A stretch of 64,000 bases of DNA. Source: Lachnospiraceae bacterium. Its GTDB lineage: Bacteria; Bacillota; Clostridia; Lachnospirales; Lachnospiraceae. The stretch covers positions 1-64,000 of the forward strand of contig JAILGL010000096.1 of the NCBI GenBank assembly GCA_024696825.1, written 5' to 3'. Made by a program: the position numbers and the translations under genes. Of the stretch, positions 19,110 through 27,159 are shown piece by piece. The number at the start of each line of letters is the position of its first letter. Position 1 is the stretch's first letter. Below the pieces are notes generated by a model. That model was not told the origin of the DNA. It worked only from the letters and a program-made list of their open reading frames with translations, and ran no database searches.

Positions 19110-21572
19110 TTAATCTACATTCTTAACCCAGTTAATGGTAGATACATTACTGGTCTTACTGTGTTCAGCTTCATCTTTTTCTTCAACAGCTTTTCTGTAG
19201 AAAGGCTGGAATGCATTGTATACAAGATTATACGCCTCATCATCACTTCTTGCTGCGTCATCAAGAAGAGCAGCTATAAGTTCTGAATCAGCTGTAAGCT
19301 TACTTCCTGCGTTGTTATTAAGTATAACATCACCACCGGAGATAATAAGACCATTAAAGCTTGTTGCTTCAACATTTACATTACCTGTAGCAATTATTAT
19401 ACCATTGTCTCCATCAGAGTTCCTAAGGTTAATAGCTGTTGCAGGATTATCAACAATCCATACAAGGCAATCTACACCATCAACAGTCACATGCATTTTA
19501 ACAGGACCATTCAATGAAACATAATCTGTAACCTTAGTTCTATCTATAAGAGTATCAAAGAGATTACTCTTATAATTACCCGTTGTATCAAGCCCTGACT
19601 TAGTATTAGAAGTACCACTATCTCTAAGTCTGTACTCTCCTGCTGATGCCATATTAAGAGCTTCCTCACATTCATCAAGAAGTGAAAGCTGCTTAGATGT
19701 ATACTGCTGATTAAGATTCTTCTCAAATATAATAAGCGAAGAATTAATATCTGTAGGATCAGCATTAGAAACCTTAACACTTACATCACCTGCAGCATTT
19801 AAATCATAAAGGATATTTCCTGCTGAAGTAATAAGTGCACTAGCCTTACTAGATGATATAATACCATACTGTTTATTTAAGTTATTAATATTACCAGTTG
19901 TATTCTGTGTTCCTGTCATAAACTTGCTGTAGAATCTCTCTGCACTACTATGAGTTGCATCCTTAGCAGGATCAACCATAAGGTAGAAGTACTGAATCTC
20001 TTCAGCTTCGATATCTACATCATGACGATAGTAGCACTTAACAGGCTGATCATCATAGTAATACTCTGAACAATCAAAGCCTAAATACTTATCACTATAA
20101 CTCTTATAATCAAACATATAAGTCTGTGAATTATAGGTAAACTTTTTAGTTTTATTAGCAGTCTCAGCTGCATCTGTACTACAGGTTTTAATATACTTAG
20201 CTGGTATAAAGTAAGCTATCTGGTTAGACTTAACTGTCATAGATTCACCAAGAGCAAGAGCTGAGTTCTTAGCAACTGCATTAGCGTCCTCTGTAGAACC
20301 AGCATGTGGCTTATTGGAAATATATGATGTACCTGCTACAAGCATTCTGTCAAGGTTAGAGAAGTTAAAGTTCTGACCCTTACCATTGAGAGATATAGCA
20401 CTACTGTCATATGAAGCAATATTAGTTAAATCATAATTACCAGCCGCATTTGTTACCATGTTATTAACATCATTAAAGTTATAACCAAAATATGAACCTT
20501 CAAGAGAAACCTCATCAAATCTATCAGTAACACTTAAGTCGTCTGCTACATTAATATGAGATCTTTCTCCTGTAATATTCAATGTGTTGTGCTTACCAGC
20601 CTTCTTCTGAGCATCTGAATAAGCATCTGTTTTTTGTGTTGCTATATTCTCAGCCCAAATATAACTGTCTACACCTGCAGTTAATGGATTAAGACTTACA
20701 TTAGCATTACTTCTAAGTAATACATCACCCCTTGTAATAATCTCATTAGCTGAAATGTTTATATTAGCACCATCTGAAAGAATACCTACATAAGAATCAT
20801 CATCTCCTGAAGTTCTGTTAATGGTTCCTGTATAAACACTACCTATAAGGTCATACACACCACTAATAGTACCCGGCTGATTATAAAGCTGATCATCAGC
20901 TATAACTATATAATCAAGATACTTAGACTTGGAATCAAGAGTAATATCAGGAACACCAATCTTAATATCAGTGGTAATACTGGTATAATAACCCATGGTA
21001 CTCTTATTCTTAACTCTTACATTCTTAAGAACTATATAACCTTCATCAAAATAATACTCTATCTTATTATCCTTAGAAGAACTATGCTTTGTATAATATG
21101 ATGTCTTACTCTTACCTAATACAGTAAGATAATCCAAAAGCTTATTATCGTTATAATATAATTCTTCATTATTTTTAATCTTATCATCAATCTTTGCTAT
21201 AGTTGACTGATTGGTTCCTTCAGAAGATCCCAGTGCCAAAGCATGTATCATATTGGTAAGGAATTCTTCTTTATAGGTATCTGAAAGCTTAGTACCTGAA
21301 GAACCACTTGAAGCCTTATTAAAATTACTAAGAGCTGTACTGTAGCAATCCTGTGCATATACAGCAGATTCATTTTTAAGTCCTGTAGTTAAAAGATCTA
21401 CAACTGACTCAGTATCATAAAAATTAGTAGCTCCATGCTTCTGTGCAGCTTTAAGTCTTATATTATTAATAGTCATGGTTATGACTGTTACACCAAGTAT
21501 AGTCATAAAGGTCATGGCTATCATAACCATAGCAAGAGATGAACCTCTTTTATCTTTAAGTAATCTTTTCAT
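19110..21572 (-). CDS. Large PilX/GspK-like pilus protein
   Basis: 820 aa, far longer than usual PilX (about 200 aa). The N-terminus KDKRGSSLAMVMIAMTFMTILGVTVITMTI resembles a prepilin: basic leader, Gly, then a hydrophobic helix. Mature position 5 is Met or Ala rather than Glu, as in GspK/PilX tip proteins that do not need the Glu5-N-terminus contact. The remainder (about 780 aa) is rich in Ser, Asn, Asp and Tyr with beta-helix-like stretches (VNVEATSFNGLIISGGDVILNNNAG near the C-terminus). Ribosome binding site AGGAGA precedes the ATG. It sits among three prepilin genes, so a tip or initiation complex role is inferred. Confidence 0.78.
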   Translation of the reverse strand: MKRLLKDKRGSSLAMVMIAMTFMTILGVTVITMTINNIRLKAAQKHGATNFYDTESVVDLLTTGLKNESAVYAQDCYSTALSNFNKASSGSSGTKLSDTYKEEFLTNMIHALALGSSEGTNQSTIAKIDDKIKNNEELYYNDNKLLDYLTVLGKSKTSYYTKHSSSKDNKIEYYFDEGYIVLKNVRVKNKSTMGYYTSITTDIKIGVPDITLDSKSKYLDYIVIADDQLYNQPGTISGVYDLIGSVYTGTINRTSGDDDSYVGILSDGANINISANEIITRGDVLLRSNANVSLNPLTAGVDSYIWAENIATQKTDAYSDAQKKAGKHNTLNITGERSHINVADDLSVTDRFDEVSLEGSYFGYNFNDVNNMVTNAAGNYDLTNIASYDSSAISLNGKGQNFNFSNLDRMLVAGTSYISNKPHAGSTEDANAVAKNSALALGESMTVKSNQIAYFIPAKYIKTCSTDAAETANKTKKFTYNSQTYMFDYKSYSDKYLGFDCSEYYYDDQPVKCYYRHDVDIEAEEIQYFYLMVDPAKDATHSSAERFYSKFMTGTQNTTGNINNLNKQYGIISSSKASALITSAGNILYDLNAAGDVSVKVSNADPTDINSSLIIFEKNLNQQYTSKQLSLLDECEEALNMASAGEYRLRDSGTSNTKSGLDTTGNYKSNLFDTLIDRTKVTDYVSLNGPVKMHVTVDGVDCLVWIVDNPATAINLRNSDGDNGIIIATGNVNVEATSFNGLIISGGDVILNNNAGSKLTADSELIAALLDDAARSDDEAYNLVYNAFQPFYRKAVEEKDEAEHSKTSNVSTINWVKNVD

Positions 21573-21597
21573 ACTCTTATCTCCTCTTTATGTTCTA

Positions 21598-22824
21598 TCA
21601 ATATGCCGGATTAGATATATCTACATTAAATCCGGTAGAGCTGTAAACAGTCTCAACAGCACCAGTTGAACTATCATAAACATCTTTTCCTTCTTTAGCA
21701 CCATCAATTTTATAAACTCTGACAGTCGCCCTACAAAGTCTGGATACATCAGTTTCCTTCTCTGCAAGTTCATTGGATACAGCAACTCCCATAATAGTAG
21801 CAGGAATACCTGTCTCAATATTAGTTGCTACATTAAATCTGTTAGGGTTACCAACTATAGCTCCTGAACCTATACCCTTTACAGAATCCATACTGGTTAC
21901 ACTAAGATTATAAGTTGTAGGAACAAACGTAGGATCATCTGATTTATCCTGACGAACTATAAAGATATTAACCTTACCACTGGATAAACCATTAATATAA
22001 TCTGTATCTACATCTAAAATAAGAGAATCACCAGTATTTCTTGCATCATAGAAAAGATATACATTCATACCATCTTCTTCTATAACTGACTTCTTAATAG
22101 AAGCCGCCTTAGAAACATAATCATAGGATGTACTAGTTCCTAAATATGAGTAATAAGAACCTGTTGTCTTATAATCAAACTGATCTCCTATTCTTACATC
22201 ACAGTAATCACCATTACCTTTTATAGTAATCTTAAGACTTCTGTCAATATCATTATCCTTAATATCACTTTCACCGGCTGGTTTGGATACTCCAGGATTC
22301 TCTAATGCATAAGTATAAACTCTATCATAGAAAAACTGTTTAGCACTAGCCATATCAAGCTGAGTATCTGTAGCAAACACGTCCTTCTTTTCATCCATGG
22401 AATTAAGCTTATAATCCACATAAGAGTAATCTACTCCCGCCTGACTAGAGTACTGCTTTACTGGAGTTAAGTTAGCTACAGCAAGATAAGATTTATTATC
22501 TACCATAACCTTCTTATATATCTCATTAGAAGTAGTACCATCAGCATAGGTTATAACCTGGCCATCTTCCCATCCGCCGCCTAAAGCATTAGCTGAAACA
22601 GCACCTTTAGAAGTAATGTCATAAGTTGCTGATTTTAATTCCTCTACTACGCTATCTCCAACAAGGGTTCCACCCTGTTGAACTCTAGCTCTCTCATTAA
22701 ATGCCGCTGAATTAGAAAAATACATAAGAAGTGGTATAGATATAATAGCAAGTACAGCAACACTGATTACTACTTCTAGCAAAGAGAAACCACTTTTATC
22801 ATTTTTAAATTTTTTCAACTTCAT
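21598..22824 (-). CDS. Type IV prepilin-like protein (PilV/PilW-like, long)
   Basis: About 408 aa. Leader KLKKFKNDKSG, then FSLLEVVISVAVLAIISIPLLMYF with Glu5. The extracellular part is long for a minor pilin and has no recognised domain. The track start lies nine residues upstream; GAGGTGGTG precedes the ATG at 22824, which gives a normal-length leader. It is 25 bp upstream of the PilX-like gene, and a hairpin separates it from the PilO-like gene. Confidence 0.85.
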   Translation of the reverse strand: MKLKKFKNDKSGFSLLEVVISVAVLAIISIPLLMYFSNSAAFNERARVQQGGTLVGDSVVEELKSATYDITSKGAVSANALGGGWEDGQVITYADGTTSNEIYKKVMVDNKSYLAVANLTPVKQYSSQAGVDYSYVDYKLNSMDEKKDVFATDTQLDMASAKQFFYDRVYTYALENPGVSKPAGESDIKDNDIDRSLKITIKGNGDYCDVRIGDQFDYKTTGSYYSYLGTSTSYDYVSKAASIKKSVIEEDGMNVYLFYDARNTGDSLILDVDTDYINGLSSGKVNIFIVRQDKSDDPTFVPTTYNLSVTSMDSVKGIGSGAIVGNPNRFNVATNIETGIPATIMGVAVSNELAEKETDVSRLCRATVRVYKIDGAKEGKDVYDSSTGAVETVYSSTGFNVDISNPAY

Positions 22825-22935
22825 CACCACCTCTTGCATAATTTTTTTCATACCTTTTGTTTCTTTTCCTTTTCCTCTACCTTACTCCACTTAACCAATT
22901 ACACAAAACAATTAAAACCTTAATACACGCAAAAT

Positions 22936-22966
22936 ACTGAGGAGGCGGGTTATCCGCCCCTTCAGT
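22936..22966 (-). terminator. GC-rich hairpin between pilO-like and prepilin genes
   Basis: Arms 22954-22966 and 22936-22948 form a 13-bp stem with one mismatch and one wobble, with a GGCGG/CCGCC core and a 5-nt loop. It is followed on the minus strand by ATTTTG. The short T-tract suggests an attenuator or an RNA-processing/stability hairpin rather than a full terminator. Confidence 0.5.
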
Positions 22967-22987
22967 AGTAAAATACAATCTTAAAAA

Positions 22988-23749
22988 TTATCTAGCCTTA
23001 AAGGAATAAAGATTTGTTCTTCCTTCCCTTTCAGAATCAAGAACTGGAGCCTTATACTCACGTCCTGTATCCTGGAAACTATAAATATTAGTCTTCAAAG
23101 TTGTTGTAAGCTGTCTGGTAGAATCTCCTACAACACAGTTAAACTCAGCTATATTCATCTTTTCCTTGTTTTCATTAATATAGTTAACAACCTTCTTCAT
23201 TGAATCATAGGTACTATTGAAAGTTAAATCAACTTCAGATCTATTACCTGTATAATTAAGAGAATTATTTATTAAATCTGAAGCAGCATTATCTGTAGAT
23301 GAAATAGTTACTTCATCACCTTCTGACATAGTATCTGCTGTTTCGTTTTCAGAAGAAGTGCCATCTGCAGCATTAAGAACACCCTGACGTCCTGTGTAAA
23401 ATGGAAGATTCATATTAAATGCCTCAGCACTAATCTCAACTCCCTTTATACTTTCACACATATCATGATAATCAGCAATGATATTTTCAACCTTCTGATC
23501 CTCAGGATATTTCTCTAAAATACTTTCAACATTAGCAACACTCTGAGCTGTCTGCTCTAATACATCACCCTTTTTAGCATCCATGTTCTCTAACTTTTTA
23601 ACCTCTTCAGCTAAGGTTACATTTTTTGAATGATAATCATTAGCTTTAGAAAAAAGTAACTTAAATCCTAAAAAGTAAGCAGCTGCTAAAAATATAATAC
23701 CAATTAATACAAATATAATCGCTTTATCTCTATCTTTTATCTTATTCAT
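22988..23749 (-). CDS. PilO-like type IV pilus alignment protein
   Basis: 253 aa with one N-terminal membrane helix (AIIFVLIGIIFLAAAYFLGFKLLF), a coiled-coil region (LAEEVKKLENMDAKKGDVLEQ) and an extracytoplasmic alpha/beta domain. This is the PilO layout. In other systems PilO pairs with PilN to form the inner alignment complex; here PilN is fused to PilM in the gene 15 bp upstream. No sequence motif is diagnostic, so the name rests on topology and position. Confidence 0.72.
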   Translation of the reverse strand: MNKIKDRDKAIIFVLIGIIFLAAAYFLGFKLLFSKANDYHSKNVTLAEEVKKLENMDAKKGDVLEQTAQSVANVESILEKYPEDQKVENIIADYHDMCESIKGVEISAEAFNMNLPFYTGRQGVLNAADGTSSENETADTMSEGDEVTISSTDNAASDLINNSLNYTGNRSEVDLTFNSTYDSMKKVVNYINENKEKMNIAEFNCVVGDSTRQLTTTLKTNIYSFQDTGREYKAPVLDSEREGRTNLYSFKAR

Positions 23750-23763
23750 CTCAACTTACCCCC

Positions 23764-25488
23764 TTACTCTTCTGTAGAAACCGCTGAAGAAGAAGCTCCT
23801 GCAGCAGCACCTGTTGCTGGGAAAACAGTCTCTAATTCATTAAGTTCACCCATTGTACAAGTTAATGAATATATCCACTTATCATCATCCTCATCATGAG
23901 TAACACCCTGCATAGTTAAATTTGATAAAGGAGCTACTTCAGATCCATCCTCGTTTGTAACCTTTACATTACGAAGATTCATAAGAATTCTGGCAACTGA
24001 AATATCACTAGAAGATACTAAAGATAAATTCATCTCATCTCCAGCAAAATTAAGTCCTTCAACATAAGTAGTACTAGGGATAATCTCTTCTAATTTATTA
24101 ATAATCTGAGCAATGTATTCTGTCTTTAACTTAGTAGAAGAATCCATTTTAGTCATATTAGTCTCAATTGTAGTAACCTCAGCATTCTCATCATATATAG
24201 CCTGAACTGATGATAAGGTATTCTTAGCAGTTGTAAGTTCTGCATTCTTACCCTTCTCAGTAAAGAATCTAATAGCACAGAAACCAGTAAATGCTACTGC
24301 TACTACTGCAGCAAGTATAGCAAACATCTGGAATGCCTGAAGGTTGACATTCTTACCTGCACTTTCCTTAACCTTAGACTTAAATCCAACAGGAGCCATA
24401 GCAGCACCAATAACAGCTATATACTCTGTCTGATTATAAAGTTCATCGGCATATCTCTTAGGGAATGTTGTATTAACAAGATGCTCCATACGGTTAATAG
24501 GTACATCGATTTCACTTGCGAAGAGTTCATCAATTCCTACAACCTTAACACCCATACCTGTAATATAGATGCTTGTAAGAGCAACATCCGGATGCTGTGA
24601 ACGGAAGAAATCAAGTACTCTTATTACACTCATAATAAGATCGCCTGTCGCATCAGTTGCAACCTTACGAATTGCCTGTCCTTCAACAGCCTGCGAATAC
24701 TGATCTGATGTAAGACGAGCACTCTCAACCTCTTCAAGACCTTCATAATCAAGAGTTCTACAAAGAAGTCTGTCTCTGGTAAGCATCTGACAAGCTACAT
24801 CCAAGCTATCTACAGAGTTATCTTCATTATCAACTATAGCCTGAGCAATGTTAAATACACCCATAGGAATAGTTCTCTGCATTATCTGCTGGCCCTCATT
24901 CATGAAGTTAATCATAGAAGTAGAACCACTAATCTGAATACATGCACAATAACTGAGAACTATCTCGTTTTTAAGAACCTGCATAGAACCATTACCGAAG
25001 TAATCAAGACTCATAATATTGAATCCCATTGATTCTGCAAAGTTATAATAATTCTCAACTAATGAATCAGGAGCAGCAAGGAGCATAACCTTGAAGCTTG
25101 TATCCTTACCTTCCTTGGTTCTTTCAAGAACTGAATGAGCTACAGAATACTCTGATAAGTCTACAGGGAAATAATCCTGTGCTGTAGCTTTAACAAGATC
25201 ACCAATCTTATTTTCTTTTACATTTGGCATGTCAACCTCACGGGTTACAATCTTAGAACATGCAATAGAAAATACTACTGATTTCTCTCTCATGCCCGCA
25301 TTTGCAAGCTGTTCCTTCATAGCTCGAGCAAGTACATCTCTGTCTCTTATGAATCCGTCATTAACAACTTCATCAGGAGTAGCAAATGTTACAGCTCTGT
25401 AAACGTGTGGATTTTTCTTTAAGTAGTCAATTTCAGCTACCTTCGTAACCTTCTGACCAATCTCAATACTTAGTACATGTTTAGCCAT
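23764..25488 (-). CDS. PilM-PilN fusion protein of the type IV pilus machine
   Basis: 574 aa. Residues 1 to about 375 are an actin-like PilM ATP-binding domain (HVLSIEIGQKVTKVAEID at the start, TSIYITGMGVKVVGIDELF, then IAVIGAAMAPV). A membrane helix follows near residues 385-408 (FQMFAILAAVVAVAFTGFCAI). The remaining 165 residues form a coiled coil plus PilN-like extracytoplasmic domain (EIIPSTTYVEGLNFAGDEMNLSLVSSS). In well-studied systems PilM is cytosolic and only binds the N-terminus of PilN; here the two are one chain. Good GGGAGG site before the ATG. Flanked by the structured leader and the PilO-like gene. Confidence 0.85.
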   Translation of the reverse strand: MAKHVLSIEIGQKVTKVAEIDYLKKNPHVYRAVTFATPDEVVNDGFIRDRDVLARAMKEQLANAGMREKSVVFSIACSKIVTREVDMPNVKENKIGDLVKATAQDYFPVDLSEYSVAHSVLERTKEGKDTSFKVMLLAAPDSLVENYYNFAESMGFNIMSLDYFGNGSMQVLKNEIVLSYCACIQISGSTSMINFMNEGQQIMQRTIPMGVFNIAQAIVDNEDNSVDSLDVACQMLTRDRLLCRTLDYEGLEEVESARLTSDQYSQAVEGQAIRKVATDATGDLIMSVIRVLDFFRSQHPDVALTSIYITGMGVKVVGIDELFASEIDVPINRMEHLVNTTFPKRYADELYNQTEYIAVIGAAMAPVGFKSKVKESAGKNVNLQAFQMFAILAAVVAVAFTGFCAIRFFTEKGKNAELTTAKNTLSSVQAIYDENAEVTTIETNMTKMDSSTKLKTEYIAQIINKLEEIIPSTTYVEGLNFAGDEMNLSLVSSSDISVARILMNLRNVKVTNEDGSEVAPLSNLTMQGVTHDEDDDKWIYSLTCTMGELNELETVFPATGAAAGASSSAVSTEE

Positions 25489-25558
25489 AGTACCTATCCT
25501 CCCTTTTCTGAATATAAAAATATTAATTTATAATCACAATAAACTAATACAAGATAAT

Positions 25559-25643
25559 ATTTGGTATATCCCCATACCAAATTTTGCTATCTTTGCATCA
25601 CACAACGCTTAAAACAACTCAAACGCTCTGTGCTGCAAAGATA
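25559..25643 (-). ncRNA. Structured leader upstream of the pilM-pilN gene
   Basis: Two hairpins can form on the minus-strand RNA. The first is a perfect 10-bp stem TATCTTTGCA/TGCAAAGATA (arms 25634-25643 and 25588-25597) enclosing an imperfect inner helix. The second is a perfect 9-bp stem ATTTGGTAT/ATACCAAAT (25574-25582 and 25559-25567). Neither is followed by a T-run. The 3' arm of the first can alternatively pair with TATCTTG just downstream of the second. It may be an mRNA-stability or regulatory leader; class unknown. Confidence 0.45.
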
Positions 25644-25653
25644 AGTTGACATG

Positions 25654-26412
25654 TTACACTCCAAGCACACCAAGATACCAATTCATAATTAATTCACCCA
25701 CAAATATCGCTATAAATAAGCCTCCCGCAAGATACGGTCCAAAAGCAAGTTTATGCTCTGCCCCCTGTACCTTCATCCTTATTAAATGTATAACAGATCC
25801 AAGTATGCATCCTATTAAAAAGCCCACAACAGTACACTTCCAGCCAAGTAAAAGTCCTGCACCAGCCATAAGCTTAATATCCCCACCACCCATAGCTCTA
25901 CCGGTGGTCACAAGGAAAATAATTAATAAAAACGCACTAATAGAGAACATACCTATTATATGTTCCCTAAAATTCTTATAATCCACCGCAGTGGACACTA
26001 TACCAAGTATGAATATAAAAATGTTAAAAGAATCTGGTATTATATACATTCTCCAATCCACAACAGCTATCGCGATAAGAGCAGTTGTAAAAAGGCATAA
26101 TAACATACTCTGTACATTTATACCATTAAAAATAAATATTAATGTATAACAAACACCATTAATCCCCTCAACCAAAGGATACTGCAATGATATGTGCTCT
26201 CCACACTTTCTACACTTACCTTTTAGAAAGATATATGAGAATAAAGGAAATAAATCATACCATCTAAGCTTATATCCACACTTCATACAATGAGAACTTG
26301 GAATTATACTCTCCTCACTAGGAATTCTCAAAATACATACATTAGAAAAACTACCTATGACTATTCCATAAAAAAAAGCCAATATATAAATAGCTATCTC
26401 TATAGGTTGCAT
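25654..26412 (-). CDS. pilD: Type IV prepilin peptidase
   Basis: 252-aa polytopic membrane aspartyl protease that cleaves prepilin leaders after Gly and usually methylates the new N-terminus. It has two CXXC pairs in the cytoplasmic loop (CMKC and CRKC), so the methylase domain looks complete. The catalytic aspartates lie in AVVDWRMYIIPD and in the GxGD motif AMGGGDIKLM. It starts with FFYGIVIGSFSNVCILRIP, as in the family. AAGGAG precedes the ATG. It presumably processes the four or five prepilins in this locus. Confidence 0.95.
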   Translation of the reverse strand: MQPIEIAIYILAFFYGIVIGSFSNVCILRIPSEESIIPSSHCMKCGYKLRWYDLFPLFSYIFLKGKCRKCGEHISLQYPLVEGINGVCYTLIFIFNGINVQSMLLCLFTTALIAIAVVDWRMYIIPDSFNIFIFILGIVSTAVDYKNFREHIIGMFSISAFLLIIFLVTTGRAMGGGDIKLMAGAGLLLGWKCTVVGFLIGCILGSVIHLIRMKVQGAEHKLAFGPYLAGGLFIAIFVGELIMNWYLGVLGV

Positions 26413-26450
26413 AAGTTAAATCTCCTTCTAATTAAAGTATGTATAATCAC

Positions 26451-26553
26451 AAAAAAACAAGGGTAAATATGTAAACACAACGAAAACTTTAGATAGGACC
26501 AGCCTGCCAAGTGACCGGTCCATTACAGTCCGTATGTACAGACATATCTACCC
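26451..26553 (-). promoter_or_regulatory. Riboswitch-like three-way junction with competing terminator
   Basis: In the 184-bp gap between the major pilin and pilD. The minus-strand RNA can form P1 (TAGATA/TATCTA; 26545-26550 with 26490-26495), P2 (7 bp, one G-U, within 26528-26543) and P3 (9 bp, two G-U, 8-nt loop; 26513-26521 with 26496-26504). Alternatively, GGGTAGATAT (26544-26553) pairs with ATATTTACCC (26461-26470), followed by TTGTTTTTTT, an intrinsic terminator. P1 and the terminator share the same bases, so they exclude each other. The wobble pairs are A-C mismatches on the plus strand, which fixes the strand. This would set expression of pilD and downstream genes relative to the pilin. 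No known class recognised. Confidence 0.65.
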
Positions 26554-26596
26554 TCTTAAATTTAATTTAAATTACTATATCTAAGTAAACAAAAGA

Positions 26597-27091
26597 TTAC
26601 TCTGAAATAGCCTCCATGTTCTTATCAAGGTCAGCCTTTGTCTTATTATTAGATGCAGCTACATAAGTAACAACCTGTCCCTTTGAGTCAGCAGGACCCT
26701 TAGCTGTTCCATCAGCACTGTAAGCAGTATAAATACCAAGACCTGAAGCTTTGAAAGCTTTTGACTTAAACTTAGCCTGAATCTGAGCTGCTGTTGCATT
26801 ATCCATAAGGTCAGGAAGGTTTTCCTTAAGTGTTGTACCAATAGTAGTATCATAATCCTGGTCAAATGAAGCAACTGCTGCATCATTCTGAGCGATAGCA
26901 GATACAACTGCAGTTGTAACTGTTGATAACTGCTGCTGATCTTTAGACTTACGTGACTTCTCCATATAAGGAATAACCTGGCTAGCTACGATACCAACAA
27001 GGATAGCCATAATTGCAATAACGATAATTAACTCTACAAGAGAGAAACCTTTTTTACTATTTTCTTTTAACTTTGCTACATAATTTCTCAT
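26597..27091 (-). CDS. Major type IV pilin (PilA/ComGC-like)
   Basis: 164 aa. Class III leader ending KKG, then FSLVELIIVIAIMAILVGIVASQVIPYMEKSRKSKDQQ: Glu5 and the classic pilin helix. The compact C-terminal domain (about 110 aa) has no cysteines, so no disulfide-bonded D-loop. It is taken as the major subunit because it is short, lies directly after pilC and is followed by an attenuator-like element that would favour its expression over downstream genes. Ribosome binding site AAAGGAG with a slightly long spacing. Confidence 0.88.
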   Translation of the reverse strand: MRNYVAKLKENSKKGFSLVELIIVIAIMAILVGIVASQVIPYMEKSRKSKDQQQLSTVTTAVVSAIAQNDAAVASFDQDYDTTIGTTLKENLPDLMDNATAAQIQAKFKSKAFKASGLGIYTAYSADGTAKGPADSKGQVVTYVAASNNKTKADLDKNMEAISE

Positions 27092-27127
27092 ACTTTTAAT
27101 CTCCTTTAAATTAAATTATTTATCTTA

Positions 27128-27147
27128 AACTGTTCTTGGCAACAGTT
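27128..27147 (-). other. Hairpin between pilC and the major pilin gene
   Basis: AACTGTT and AACAGTT form a perfect 7-bp stem with a 6-nt loop 37 bp upstream of the pilin start codon. No T-run follows. It could protect or separate the pilin message. Confidence 0.4.
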
Positions 27148-27159
27148 AGGATACATTTT

